Assembly: GCA_030648295.1 (NCBI GenBank)
Contig: JAUSID010000217.1
Coordinates: 62,001-126,000 of the forward strand
DNA: 64,000 bases
DNA from: Opitutaceae bacterium
GTDB lineage: Bacteria > Verrucomicrobiota > Verrucomicrobiia > Opitutales > Opitutaceae
Direction: 5' to 3'
Positions 9,100-18,421 of this stretch are shown piece by piece. Numbering within the stretch: the first letter of the stretch is position 1; each line of letters opens with the position of its first letter. A program made the translations under genes and the position numbers. The notes under the pieces were generated by a model. The model ran no database searches. It was not told where the DNA came from and worked only from the letters and a program-made list of their open reading frames with translations.

Positions 9100-9187
9100 G
9101 GAGAGACGGATGATGGGCGGGCCTTGGGGGCGGCAGCCTTGAAAGCGGGATTCGGCTTCGGCAAGCTTCGCGTCGAAATGCGCAATG

Positions 9188-9799
9188 TCATCCGCCTTCG
9201 CCTCGATGGGTGCTCTGCAGACTCCTGGCGTGGAACGCATACACCTTCGTCCCCAGCTCACGGAAGTAGCGCGGCGGCTCGTGCGCCACACCGGGCACGA
9301 TCTCGAAGGCGTGCTCGAGGCCGAGCTCGGTCAGGAGCGTGTGCAGTTGCCGGTTGAGCGCGAGCAGTCCGTCTTCCGAACCGCAGCCGATCCGGATGTG
9401 AGTGGCGCGAAGCCGGGTCGCGTTCTTCCGCACCAGCGTGAACGGGTGTTCGGAGACGCGGCGCGCGGTGTCTGTGCCGAAGACGCCAAACATCGGGCCG
9501 TCCTTCGCCAGGTTCGTGGGGTTGGGATCGATGAGAGCGCCGGCGTTGATGACGACCGTGCCGAACAACTCGGGATACTTGAAACCGAGGTGCGCCGCGC
9601 CGTATCCGCCCATCGTGCGATACTCGGTGCCGTTCGGCGCGCCGCGATCGGGGTCGAGCCATTCGGCTTGGGGCATGGGCCGCTGTTTCTTTGGCTGCGC
9701 GGCGTTGGATTTCGCCGCTGGCGCGCCGGCTGGCTGGGCTGGGACGCCGACAGCAAGGAGCAGCAGCGCGGAAAGAATCGTCGCGGGTCGGAGGCGCAT
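9188..9799 (-). pseudogene. Esterase with internal deletion removing the nucleophile region
   Basis: The 203-residue frame has a signal peptide (MRLRPATILSALLLLAVGVPA) and a leader ending EWLDPDRGAPNGTEYRT. It then reads at once MGGYGAAHLGFKYPELFGTV, and continues with IGCGSEDGLLALNR and VPGVAHEPPRYFRELG. In intact esterase D-like enzymes about 130-160 residues separate these parts, and the nucleophile lies in GxSMGGYGA. Here the residue before MGG is Thr, at the junction. The deletion is in frame, so a shortened protein could be made, but it lacks the catalytic Ser and half the fold. The late Asp and His regions remain. Confidence 0.75.
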
Positions 9800-9993
9800 G
9801 AGGTGAGTGCTTCGGTACTGGGCGTTCGAGTTTGGCCACGCGTAGATTGGGCGGTGTTCGTTCAACGGCAATGTCTGAAGTTTTGCCGCCTCCTCGTCCG
9901 GCGAGTCGGCGCGCATTCCTCTCGCGCGAGGTTCGCACCGCCATCGCGGTGTGGCGTCGGTGGGCTCAGCGGGCCGCGCGTGGAGGTTGCACG

Positions 9994-11292
9994 GTGAAAC
10001 ATCGTTGGGTAAATATGCCGATGCTTTCCATGAAGACGATCGAATCGATGCCGGTGTTCCTCCTGTGTTGTCTGCTGCTTCAGCTTTCCCCGGCGCCGCT
10101 GCGTGGGGCGGCCAGCGAGCCGGTTGATTTCCAGCGGGCCCGCGCGCTATTCGAAAAACGACAGCGCGGCGAGCCGCTCTCCGCCGATGAGCAGGCGTAT
10201 GTCATCCGCGCCATGGCCGCGCAGAAGGCGGCCAAGGCGAAGCAAGCGAACAAGGGAGAGGCGGCCAAGACCGGGAGCACCCTTCCCGTTTCCGATCCGA
10301 AGATTGTCGCCGCGCTCGTGCCACTCGACGAACTCACCGGCGGCTACAAGGCCGAATCGGGCGGCCTTTACGGAGACGGCCGGAACACACCGCCACCCGC
10401 CCACCTGGCCGCCTATCTCGCCGAGTCGAAAAAAATCCAGCCGCTCGACGCCGAGGGCCGGCCCGCCAAGAACGGCAGGGTTGTCCTGCTCTCGATCGGC
10501 ATGTCGAACACCACGATGGAGTATTCGCGCTTCAAACAAGTCGCCGATGCCGATCCGGAAAAGTCGCCGCAGGTGGTGATTGTCGATGGAGCGAAGGGCG
10601 CGCGTACGGGCCTCGCCTGGTCGCTCGACGGCCTCGAGTTTCTGCCGGCGGGCGAGGAGCAACGCCTCGTCGCCGAACTGGCCAAGGCCGGTGTAGGCGC
10701 CCGCAAGGGTTTCGGCGACACGTGGACCGGCGCCGAGGCGAAGCTCGCGGCCAGCGGCGTCACCGCGCGCCAGGTGCAGGCGCTGTGGATCAAACAGGCT
10801 GAGGCGAGACCCAGCGCGCTCGGTGAATTTCCGGCGCACGCCAGAATATTGCAGGCGAGCCTCGTCAACATCCTCAACATCGCCCGGCACCATTATCCGA
10901 ATTTGCGTGTCGCCTATCTCTCCAGCCGGATTTTCGGCGGCTACGCCACGACACCCCTGAACCCCGAGCCGTATGCCTACGAGGAAGCCTTCTCGCAGCG
11001 CTGGGTGATCCGGGATCAGATCAAGGGCGAGCCGCGGCTCAACTACGATCCCGCGCGCGGCGAGGTGAAGGCGCCGATCGTCGTGTGGGGCCCGTACCTC
11101 TGGGCCAACGGCACCACGCCGCGCAAAAGCGACGGCTTCGCGTGGAGCCTCGACGATTTTGTCACCAGCGATCGCACGCACCCCGACACCACGGCGCGGC
11201 AGAAAGTGGCGGACCTGCTGCTGCGTTTTCTCAAGACCGACGCGGGCGCGAAAAGCTGGTTCATCAAATCCGAGGCGAACGCTGGACGCTGA
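9994..11292 (+). CDS. Exported SGNH-like hydrolase, paralogue A
   Basis: A 432-residue secreted protein of no named family. The GTG at 9994 is preferred because GGAGG lies 8 bases upstream; internal ATGs at 10015, 10021 and 10030 also precede the signal peptide. A charged helical stretch (DFQRARALFEKRQRGEPLSADEQAYV) follows the signal. The core has VLLSIGMSNTTMEYSRF (near residue 168), which resembles SGNH block I with Gly-x-Ser-Asn, and SDRTHPDTTARQKVADLLL (near 392), which resembles block V with the D..H pair. A serine esterase or deacetylase mechanism is therefore likely but inferred. A paralogue of nearly equal length is at 18867-20156. The next gene follows after 34 bases. Confidence 0.8.
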   Translation: MKHRWVNMPMLSMKTIESMPVFLLCCLLLQLSPAPLRGAASEPVDFQRARALFEKRQRGEPLSADEQAYVIRAMAAQKAAKAKQANKGEAAKTGSTLPVSDPKIVAALVPLDELTGGYKAESGGLYGDGRNTPPPAHLAAYLAESKKIQPLDAEGRPAKNGRVVLLSIGMSNTTMEYSRFKQVADADPEKSPQVVIVDGAKGARTGLAWSLDGLEFLPAGEEQRLVAELAKAGVGARKGFGDTWTGAEAKLAASGVTARQVQALWIKQAEARPSALGEFPAHARILQASLVNILNIARHHYPNLRVAYLSSRIFGGYATTPLNPEPYAYEEAFSQRWVIRDQIKGEPRLNYDPARGEVKAPIVVWGPYLWANGTTPRKSDGFAWSLDDFVTSDRTHPDTTARQKVADLLLRFLKTDAGAKSWFIKSEANAGR

Positions 11293-11326
11293 AAAAAACA
11301 TTTCCCGTCACGACGGGAGAAAAAAC

Positions 11327-12313
11327 ATGAACATCTCTTTTCGCGCATGCTCCCCTATCCTGCTCGCCATCGGCCTTGCGGTGACTGGCAGTCGAGCGGC
11401 TTCTACATCCGTAGAGGCTTGGGAATCGCTCCCCAACGGCGTGCAGGGCCGTCTCGCCAATTTCGAAGGAGACGGCGGCGTGAAGATCGCCGGCTATGTG
11501 CGCAAGCCCGCCGGCGACGGCCCGTTCCCCATCGTGATCGTCTTGCACGGCGGCGGCCCCACGGCCCGACCCGTGACCGCCGACACGGACGCCGCGCGCG
11601 CCGAGAAACTCGCCGCCGAATCGGTGCGCGCGGGGCGCGTCCTCGGTCGCGCCGCCAATCCGCTGCTGCCGGACTTCCTCGCCCAAGGCTGGGCCGTCTA
11701 CACGATCGATTTCCGGCCCAATCCGCGCTACACACTCGATCCGCTCGAGTGGGACGACACCTTGGTCGCGATCAACCAGGCCCGCGCGTTTCCGTTCGTT
11801 GATCCCAAACGGATGGCCATCTTTGGCGGCAGTCATGGAGCCCATGTCGCCGGCCGGATGGTCTCGCGGGCGAAACTTGCCTGCGCGGTGCTCTGCGCCC
11901 CGGCCGGGATCGATTTGATCGCACTCGCCCAACTCGCCGCGAAAGGAATACCGATCGGCGGCAATCAGCGACTCGTGCGCGAGGCGGAGCAGCGCGCCGG
12001 AGTAAAGCTGGCCGAGATCGAAAAAAACCCGGACGCCCATCACTACACCTCCCTGATCACCGAAGCCGCCGGGGCCCGCTGCCCTATCCTGCTGATCAGC
12101 GGTCGCAACGATCCCAGCGCCCCGCTGCCCGTGATGGAGGCCTACGCCGACAAACTGCGCGCTGCCGGCAAGGTCGTCGAAACCTACCATCCGGACAACG
12201 GGCCGCACGGTTTCTACGTCGGGCTGCCGAAACCCATTCCGGAAACCGAGGAATCAACCCGCCGGGCGGTGGCCTTCATTCGGCGGCACTTCGATCAGGC
12301 AGGGACAAAGTGA
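11327..12313 (+). CDS. Exported alpha/beta hydrolase (dienelactone hydrolase/prolyl oligopeptidase type)
   Basis: A 328-residue secreted hydrolase. The signal peptide ends near residue 25 (VTGSRAAS). VIVLHGGGPTA forms the oxyanion region. The nucleophile elbow is GGSHGAH (Ser near residue 168). LLISGRNDPSAP holds the acid and NGPHGFY the His, so the catalytic triad is complete. GAGAAAAAAC precedes the ATG at 11327. It lies 34 bases downstream of the SGNH-like gene on the same strand, so they are probably co-transcribed. The two may attack ester substituents of the same substrate, which is inference. Confidence 0.87.
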   Translation: MNISFRACSPILLAIGLAVTGSRAASTSVEAWESLPNGVQGRLANFEGDGGVKIAGYVRKPAGDGPFPIVIVLHGGGPTARPVTADTDAARAEKLAAESVRAGRVLGRAANPLLPDFLAQGWAVYTIDFRPNPRYTLDPLEWDDTLVAINQARAFPFVDPKRMAIFGGSHGAHVAGRMVSRAKLACAVLCAPAGIDLIALAQLAAKGIPIGGNQRLVREAEQRAGVKLAEIEKNPDAHHYTSLITEAAGARCPILLISGRNDPSAPLPVMEAYADKLRAAGKVVETYHPDNGPHGFYVGLPKPIPETEESTRRAVAFIRRHFDQAGTK

Positions 12314-12504
12314 GGATCGCGCAATGCGCTGACGGCGGATGTTTGAGGTAGGGCGGGTCACAGGGCCGCCCTCGAATACCCAAGATAATTAGGGGCGGGT
12401 CACAGCCCCGTAGGCGTTAACCGCTTGTAAAGGCAAAGCGGCTCGCATCAATGTGCGCAACCCGGGTCCCGCACGCCGGTACGGGCAGTCCGTCCCACCC
12501 TTTT

Positions 12505-15120
12505 ATGATCCGATTCGTTGCCCTCCTCCTTGCGCTCAGCGCCGCAGCGTTGGCGCAGGACCTGACCCCAAAACCGATCGTCCTCCGCGAAGAAGGGGTA
12601 CAGTCGGATTTTCCCGCTCTGGCCCTCGATGCAGCCGGCACGCCCTGGGTGGCCTATGTCGGCTGGGATGCGAAGCAGGACACCCTGCGGCTCGCGAAAG
12701 CATCCGGGGCCACGTTGTCCCAAGCACTGACAATCGGACAACCAGGAATCATTCATCAACCGGCACTCGCGACCGACGGCAGTGGCGCCCTCGTTGTCGT
12801 CTGGTCACAGGTCAACGAGCGCGATCTGATGGACCTCAAGGCTCAACGCGTGCGCAACGGCAAGCCGGAAGGAGGCGTCACCACGCTCGCGGCCTCGGTG
12901 AAAGGCGGCAACGCCTTCGCCCGGGCCGCGACTGATCGCGCGGGCCGCGTCTGGGTCGCCTGGCAGGGCATGCGCGGCGGGTTGAGCGATGTGTTTTGCC
13001 GGTATTTCGATCCGGCGAAAAACGAGTGGTCGAAGGAGGTGCAGGTGACGGGCGATCCCGGCGGCGATTGGGAGCCCTGCATCGCCTTTGACGACAAGGC
13101 CGGCGCCTGGATTTGCTATGACAGTTCGCGCGGCAACGAGTTCAACGTCTACGCCACGCGCATCGCGCTCGATGGCACGGTGGGCGCGACCAAGCCACTC
13201 ATCCGCACCCCGCGCTATGAAGGTCGCGTCAGCGCCATCGGCACCGCCGACGGAAAAGGCGTCTGGATCGCCTGCGAGCGCGGCCGGATGAAGTGGGGCC
13301 TCGACATTCGCGCCCACGGACATCTCGACGGCCTGAACGCGCAGAAAAACATGGTGCTCGCCTATTGGGACATCGCGTCCGGCAAAGTGGACGAAGCGCC
13401 CGACATAGAGATGCTGCTCGAGGAATTGCCCGGGCCGCCTCCGCTCGCACGGCGTTCGAACGTGACTCCGGCTTCGAAGTCCGCGGCGAAAAAAGCAACC
13501 GCGGCGAGAAACGCGAAGGTCGGCCCAGCCGCGAAGGTGGCGCAGAAGGCCAAGGCCGCCGTGCTGGCGATGGATCGCGCGACCAACCTGCCGCAGATTA
13601 CCCTCGACGCCGAAGGCCGCCCGTGGATCGCGGTGCGTTATTACCGGGATTATACGTGGCGCATCGCGCTCACGCGCTACGACCGCGCGACCCGGCAATG
13701 GACCAAGCCGTGGGCCCTTCCCGACAGCCTCTACACCGAGGATCGGCAGAGCCGATGGGCGTTGGGCAAGGACGGCGCCATCTGGCTGGCGTGGTCCACC
13801 GATCGGCGCATCAGCAAGGAACACCTGACGAGCGAAGTCCACCTGGCCAAGCTTGAGCCGAAGGCCATCCCGGCCCTGGTGAAGGCGCCCGCTCCGCGGG
13901 ACTTCCGGCAGCCGCCCGCCTACATCAATCCCGAAACCCCCGAGCGCGATCGTGCGGAGCGTTACACGATGACGAACAACGGCGTCACCTATCAGCTCTA
14001 TTGGGGCGACTACCATCGCCACACTGACATCTCGAATTGCGTCACCGCCAACGACGGCTGCGTGCTCGAGCAATTCCGCTACGCCCTCGACATGGGTAAA
14101 CTCGACACGCTCGGCACGAGCGACCACACCGACATCGCCAAGATCTACGATCCCTACGAGTGGTGGCTGAACCAGAAGATGGTCGATGTGTTCCACGCCC
14201 CCGGGTTCTTCGTCAGCATGTACGCCTACGAGCGCGAACAGGTGTGGCCGTACGGACATCGCAACATGATCTTCGCCCAGCGTGGCGGCCCCATCGTCTA
14301 CATCCAGCGCGCCAACTATGCCGCCTCGCCGTGGCAGAAAATCTTTCCGCTTCCGACGGAAGGTGAGGCGCAAATCGCACCCGAGGAGTTGTGGGACGTG
14401 CTCCATCGCTACGGCCAGAGTGTTTCCGTCATCAGCCACACCGGCGCCACCAACATGGGCACCGACTGGAACGTTTTCAAACGCGTCGACAACCGCGTCG
14501 AGAACCTGATCGAGATCTTTCAGGGGGCGCGCGTCAGCTATGAAGGCCGCAACGCGCCCCAACCCACCGTCGGCCTGCGCGTGGGGGAGGGCTACAACCA
14601 CGCTTCGGTCGTGGACGGCACTCCCGTCGTCGGACAGCCGATCAGCAGCTTCACGGTGAAGAACAACGGCCTGTATCAAAACGCGCTTTCCCTCGGCCAC
14701 AAACTCGGCGTCTGGGCGGACAGCGATCACATCTCCACCCACACCAGCTACGGCGGCGTGTACGTGAAGGAGTTCACCCGCGAAGGCATCATCGAAGGGC
14801 TCAACGCCCGGCGCACCATCGCCGCCACGGACAAGATCTTTGTCGAGTTCCAGTGCAACGGTCAGCTCCTCGGCAGCCAGATCGAGGTCAGCGGCAAGCC
14901 CGTGATGTCAATCAAGGTGAACGGCACCGCCGCGATCACCCGCGTGACGCTCGTGCGCAATGAGCAAAATTACCGGCAATGGGAACCCGGGACGAAGACC
15001 TTCGCGCAATCGTTCACCGATGACACCCCGGCGAACGGCGAAAACCGCTACTACCTCCGCATCGAGCAAGGTGACGGCAACATGGCGTGGAGTTCGCCGG
15101 TTTGGGCGCGCGTGAAATGA
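12505..15120 (+). CDS. DUF3604 domain protein, exported
   Basis: The 871-residue product has a signal peptide (MIRFVALLLALSAAALA). An N-terminal beta-propeller-like half (about 30-450) carries recurrent DxxGxxWVAW/WIA units (LDAAGTPWVAYVG, TDRAGRVWVAWQG, LDAEGRPWIAVRY). An Ala/Lys-rich linker near residues 325-355 interrupts it. The C-terminal DUF3604 domain (from about 490) is PHP-like, with WGDYHRHTDISNC, GTSDHTDIA, ISHTGATNMG and WADSDHI supplying His/Asp metal ligands. DUF3604 proteins are uncharacterised hydrolases often beside sulfatases. ATG12505 directly precedes the signal peptide; longer in-frame starts do not. Confidence 0.85.
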   Translation: MIRFVALLLALSAAALAQDLTPKPIVLREEGVQSDFPALALDAAGTPWVAYVGWDAKQDTLRLAKASGATLSQALTIGQPGIIHQPALATDGSGALVVVWSQVNERDLMDLKAQRVRNGKPEGGVTTLAASVKGGNAFARAATDRAGRVWVAWQGMRGGLSDVFCRYFDPAKNEWSKEVQVTGDPGGDWEPCIAFDDKAGAWICYDSSRGNEFNVYATRIALDGTVGATKPLIRTPRYEGRVSAIGTADGKGVWIACERGRMKWGLDIRAHGHLDGLNAQKNMVLAYWDIASGKVDEAPDIEMLLEELPGPPPLARRSNVTPASKSAAKKATAARNAKVGPAAKVAQKAKAAVLAMDRATNLPQITLDAEGRPWIAVRYYRDYTWRIALTRYDRATRQWTKPWALPDSLYTEDRQSRWALGKDGAIWLAWSTDRRISKEHLTSEVHLAKLEPKAIPALVKAPAPRDFRQPPAYINPETPERDRAERYTMTNNGVTYQLYWGDYHRHTDISNCVTANDGCVLEQFRYALDMGKLDTLGTSDHTDIAKIYDPYEWWLNQKMVDVFHAPGFFVSMYAYEREQVWPYGHRNMIFAQRGGPIVYIQRANYAASPWQKIFPLPTEGEAQIAPEELWDVLHRYGQSVSVISHTGATNMGTDWNVFKRVDNRVENLIEIFQGARVSYEGRNAPQPTVGLRVGEGYNHASVVDGTPVVGQPISSFTVKNNGLYQNALSLGHKLGVWADSDHISTHTSYGGVYVKEFTREGIIEGLNARRTIAATDKIFVEFQCNGQLLGSQIEVSGKPVMSIKVNGTAAITRVTLVRNEQNYRQWEPGTKTFAQSFTDDTPANGENRYYLRIEQGDGNMAWSSPVWARVK

Positions 15121-15316
15121 AGGCGGCCGATCCAGCCGGGTCACGCTGCGAGGGAAGCGGGGCCTGGGTACCCTCGTGGACAAATTAGGTTCCTATTTGA
15201 AACACGTGAAATTAGTCACCGGTCGGAATCTGGATTTTCATGGGGTCGGGTCCGGGAGGTTTTTTTTGGTTACGTGCTTCGTGGCGCGACGGTGGAAAGG
15301 GATTTCAAAGGGAAAA

Positions 15317-17047
15317 TCATTTGGAGCGAGCCGCGGTTGCGTCGGGTTGGTTCTCTGCGTCCCCCGCGAGCGCGAGCAGGCCGTTCGCCAGCAGACCGCG
15401 CCAGTTGATCTCCTCGTGTCCGCCGATGAACTCTTCGTAATGAACTTCGTAATCTTTCGCGCGCAGCACGTCGCGCAGGTGGCGGTTAGCGTTGAGTTGA
15501 GAGTTCTGCCGGCCGACGGTATCGGCCTCGTCGGAGCCGACGTTCATATAGAAGCGGACGGGGAGTTTGGGGCGCGCGAGAAAAAGCGCGGCGACGTAAT
15601 TGGCCTCGGCCAGTGGATCAAACACGTCGGGTTTTTTCGGGTCGGGCGGCGGAGTCCATCGATACGCGCCCGATTGGGAAAGGACATTGCCGAACGTCTC
15701 GGGATGCAGGAGAGCCGCGTAGGTTCCGGCGAGTCCACCGTAACTGTAGCCGCCGATGATGGTGCGGCGTGGATCAGTTGTCACCCGATATGAGCGCCGA
15801 ACCCACGGGATGAGCTCCGCGTTGAGAAACTCGGTAAACGTCGGGTTGCACGGAAGCTCCCAATCGCGGTTGCGATTAGAAGCGACCAGAATCGCAACCA
15901 GTGGCGGAATCCGTCCTTCCGCCAGCAGATTGTCTAGGGTCGAGGGCGCCGGGACGAAGGTTTGATGTGGGTAGCCGTCGAACAAAACGACCATGCCATA
16001 AGGCGACGCGGCCTCGGAGTAGCCGGGAGGTGTGTAAACCCAAACATTCCGGCTGTTTTTCAGCACGGCACTTTCGAAGGAGTGTTTCTCAACTTTCCCT
16101 TTGGGCACATGCGGGCGTTCGTCAGCCCACGGCTGGGCCGGCGCATCGGGCAGAGCCGCGATTGAAGACACGTCGTATTTGCTCTTGTAGCCTGCATAGT
16201 CTGGAAGCGATTGCCGCGGGTTGAGCGGGTCCGCCTGAAGCGCAGCGGCGAAGTAATCGCGGTGTTCGGCGTCGGTCCCCGCGTCAGGAAAGCTGCGCGC
16301 GAAGACGGGCGCGTTCACCGCCAGTTTATAGTAGAATCTATTTTTGGCCCGCATGCGCAACGAGAGGAACCACAGATCGGTTTCCTCAAGACGAGTCATC
16401 GCGAAATCCATTCCCGGATCCTGGTTGTTGGTGCCGGGATAAGGATACACCACGACGTTTCGGGTGTGACTATCCCCCTGCCAGAGAAAGGTGCAGAGAG
16501 CATAGCGGGGGTCGTCGGCGATCGGCTCGACCAACGGCGTCCCGGACTTTCTGACTTCCTCCCAAAAGGCGGCCAGCGCCTGCTGTTGCCCGGCATGAAT
16601 ATCGTGGCGGAGTTGAACCAAGCGCGCACTCTCTGGCGTCCGACGCGGCACGGTTTTTATGCGCTCGTCCAAGGAAACGATTTTTTCGAGCCGGACTTTG
16701 TAGGTTCGATCAGCGGCCTTGTCTGAAGAACGAACTTCAAGCCGAAAAACACCTGCTTGCTCGGCGGTGAACCGGAGTTGCGCCGCATCACCTCCGGGTG
16801 AAAAACGGCGAATCTCATTTCCGTTCGGTCCAAACAGCACAGCGGTGATCGCACGGTTTGATCGTTCGAGCGTGCCGGAGACCAAATCATCTGCGTTCAG
16901 GGAGACGGAATAGGCATGAGTCTCGCCGGGGTGCAGCGTGCGCTCATCGGCCGGCGCGCCGACCTTCAATGGGGTTGGCGATGCCGGCTGCGCTAACAAA
17001 CCTGTAACAAAGACGAGACATGCACCGGTTCGAGAAAATGAAATCAT
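15317..17047 (-). CDS. Enterochelin-esterase-like exported esterase
   Basis: From the Met at 17047 the protein is 576 residues with a clean signal peptide (MISFSRTGACLVFVTGLLA). An alternative Met at 17104 adds 19 basic residues; neither has a clear ribosome-binding site. The N-terminal part is a beta-rich PPC/jelly-roll-like region (HPGETHAYSVSL, EQAGVFRLEV). The C-terminal esterase D/Fes-like catalytic domain has VWVYTPPGY, the nucleophile elbow IIGGYSYGGLAGTYAAL, VGSDEAD and GGHEEINW as Ser, Asp and His sites. It releases acyl or siderophore-type esters in characterised relatives; the substrate here is unknown. Confidence 0.87.
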   Translation of the reverse strand: MISFSRTGACLVFVTGLLAQPASPTPLKVGAPADERTLHPGETHAYSVSLNADDLVSGTLERSNRAITAVLFGPNGNEIRRFSPGGDAAQLRFTAEQAGVFRLEVRSSDKAADRTYKVRLEKIVSLDERIKTVPRRTPESARLVQLRHDIHAGQQQALAAFWEEVRKSGTPLVEPIADDPRYALCTFLWQGDSHTRNVVVYPYPGTNNQDPGMDFAMTRLEETDLWFLSLRMRAKNRFYYKLAVNAPVFARSFPDAGTDAEHRDYFAAALQADPLNPRQSLPDYAGYKSKYDVSSIAALPDAPAQPWADERPHVPKGKVEKHSFESAVLKNSRNVWVYTPPGYSEAASPYGMVVLFDGYPHQTFVPAPSTLDNLLAEGRIPPLVAILVASNRNRDWELPCNPTFTEFLNAELIPWVRRSYRVTTDPRRTIIGGYSYGGLAGTYAALLHPETFGNVLSQSGAYRWTPPPDPKKPDVFDPLAEANYVAALFLARPKLPVRFYMNVGSDEADTVGRQNSQLNANRHLRDVLRAKDYEVHYEEFIGGHEEINWRGLLANGLLALAGDAENQPDATAARSK

Positions 17048-17143
17048 CAAACTGCGGCGTGAACGTCGCGACAAATCTGCGGGTTGTGAAGCATGGATGG
17101 TCATGGAGTGGTGGCGTTTGGTTTGGGGGAAACGGGTCTTATT

Positions 17144-17230
17144 TTATCCCGCGCGCAGCGCGACGATGGGATCGACGCGCGTAGCGCGGCGCGCGGGGAG
17201 CCACGACGGGTTCAGGTCGCGAATCGCCGC
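17144..17230 (-). pseudogene. FtsX/MacB-type ABC permease C-terminal remnant
   Basis: On the minus strand, up to the TAA at 17144-17146, the frame reads RDLNPSWLPARRATRVDP and then IVALRAG. The motif PA.RA...DP..ALR is the invariant tail of FtsX-family permeases of MacB or duplicated-orphan type. Upstream on the same strand the frame soon loses any transmembrane pattern, so about 97 percent of the gene is missing. Confidence 0.7.
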
Positions 17231-17880
17231 GCACGCCGTTTGGCTGTTAATGAGCAAAGTCGCGCACGCGGCCATTTTCTTCAGTGTTTCCATCGTGATT
17301 ACTGCTAGAAAACTGGGTTTTGCCGGGGTTGGGTGAGGTGGGATTTAGTGGGAGCGGCGGGCTTGAGGCGGGTAATTCCAAGGGTGATCCCCGCGAGGAC
17401 CAGCGGCGTCGTACAGGATCCGTTTCTTGCGTTTGGCTTTGGCGAGGTCGGGGCGAGCGATGTCTATTGGGTGTGCGTTTCCTTACGCAGTGCCCGTGCC
17501 CGGCAGCGACGATCGTCGCTAACCGAATGGGACGGTGTGCCTGTCCTTCCCTGCGTTCAACAAGGTTTAAGGGGAGGGGCGGAGGCAAAACCAAGGCAGC
17601 CCCCAAAGCCCCCACGACGAAGAAAGGCCCTCTCCATCGGGTTGGGAGTAGTGGTCGCTGAACAGTTCGCCCTGCCGGAGTCCACCGGCGCGTGACCAAC
17701 CTGCGCCATTTCGGCGCGTTCCCAAAGGCACCGTTTTTAGTCCAAAATCACGGTCAACGCGTTACGTGATGGCTGCGGCTCCATAATCCGTTGATTGAGT
17801 TCCCGGAGTTGGGTGTTGTGCCAGAAACGTACGGCGTGTGAAACATGCCTGTTTGCAGGGCAAGGATTTGACTTGCGGCG
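17231..17880. other. Gene-free stretch with a possible efflux adaptor stump
   Basis: No convincing complete gene is seen. On the minus strand near 17350-17450 one frame reads AKAKRKKRIL and the next frame reads PLVLAGITLGITRLKPAAPT. Together these resemble the cytoplasmic start and membrane anchor of an HlyD-type periplasmic adaptor, a frequent partner of the permease whose tail lies at 17144-17230. This is a weak call. The rest (17450-17880) has short ORFs without recognisable content. Confidence 0.3.
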
Positions 17881-17906
17881 TTTGATACCATAATTACGTT
17901 ATCAAA
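17881..17906. promoter_or_regulatory. Inverted repeat upstream of brnT (possible operator)
   Basis: TTTGATA at 17881-17887 is mirrored by TATCAAA at 17900-17906, with a 12-base AT-rich centre. It ends one base before the GTG of the toxin gene. BrnT/BrnA systems are autoregulated in characterised cases, so an operator here is plausible. There is no room for a ribosome-binding site between repeat and start, so translation may be leaderless. Confidence 0.45.
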
Positions 17907-17907
17907 C

Positions 17908-18174
17908 GTGAAGTTCGACTGGGATCCGGTTAAGAATGCAAGCAATCAGACTAAGCACGGCATCAGCTTGGCCGAGGCGTGTGCTCTTTGGCAGGGTCCT
18001 GTCGTCACGCTCCCGTCAAAGAACCCGGACGAGTTACGGCATCTCGCCATCGGGCTAATTGAGGGGAAACACTGGACAGTGGTTTACGCCCCACGCGGCG
18101 ACCACCTCCGACTCATCTCTGCGCGCCGCTCCCGCACCAATGAAAATACTCTCTTCCAAAAACTCATCAGCTAA
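17908..18174 (+). CDS. brnT: BrnT-family toxin (ribonuclease)
   Basis: An 88-residue protein typical of BrnT, a RelE-like ribonuclease toxin. It begins MKFDWDPVKNASNQTKHGIS, which is the family signature (F.WD..K...N..KHG), and ends with LRLISARRSRTNENTLFQ, which carries the basic catalytic and recognition residues (SARR...E). It starts with GTG directly after an inverted repeat. The downstream gene overlaps it by 35 bases, which gives translational coupling with the antitoxin. Confidence 0.9.
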   Translation: MKFDWDPVKNASNQTKHGISLAEACALWQGPVVTLPSKNPDELRHLAIGLIEGKHWTVVYAPRGDHLRLISARRSRTNENTLFQKLIS

Positions 18175-18421
18175 GACCACGGCAGCCAACCTTGAATCGC
18201 GTTTCGCCAGCGGTCGCGACGTTCTGGACTATTTTGATGTCGCACGCGCGGTAGTCACCCACGGTGGAGCACGACCGGGGGCAGGCCGTAAGCCGACCGG
18301 GAAGTTGCAGAAGACCGTGAAACTCTCTCCCCAGGCTATACGCCGTTTTCAGGCTTATGCCCGCCGCGAACGCCTGCCAGATTTCTCAGCGGCCCTTGAG
18401 GCAGCCTCGCGCGTCGTCTAG
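18140..18421 (+). CDS. Antitoxin of the BrnT system (BrnA/CopG-like)
   Basis: The 93-residue frame starts at ATG18140 inside the end of brnT. It contains a short acidic/aromatic segment (DVLDYFDVARAV), then a basic GARPGAGRKPTGK stretch, then LSPQAIRRFQAYARRERLPDF, which looks like a ribbon-helix-helix core. A BrnT gene is normally followed by such a DNA-binding antitoxin that neutralises the toxin and represses the operon. Its order (toxin first) and overlap fit. The exact antitoxin subfamily is uncertain. Confidence 0.75.
   Translation: MKILSSKNSSAKTTAANLESRFASGRDVLDYFDVARAVVTHGGARPGAGRKPTGKLQKTVKLSPQAIRRFQAYARRERLPDFSAALEAASRVV

Noticed and set aside
12340-12440. Two copies of GGGCGGGTCACAG near 12352 and 12392
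   Set aside because: Short direct repeat without palindromic structure or further copies; not enough to call an element.
12805-14742. A 645-codon minus-strand frame opposite the DUF3604 gene
   Set aside because: Shadow frame without signal peptide, motifs or ribosome-binding site.
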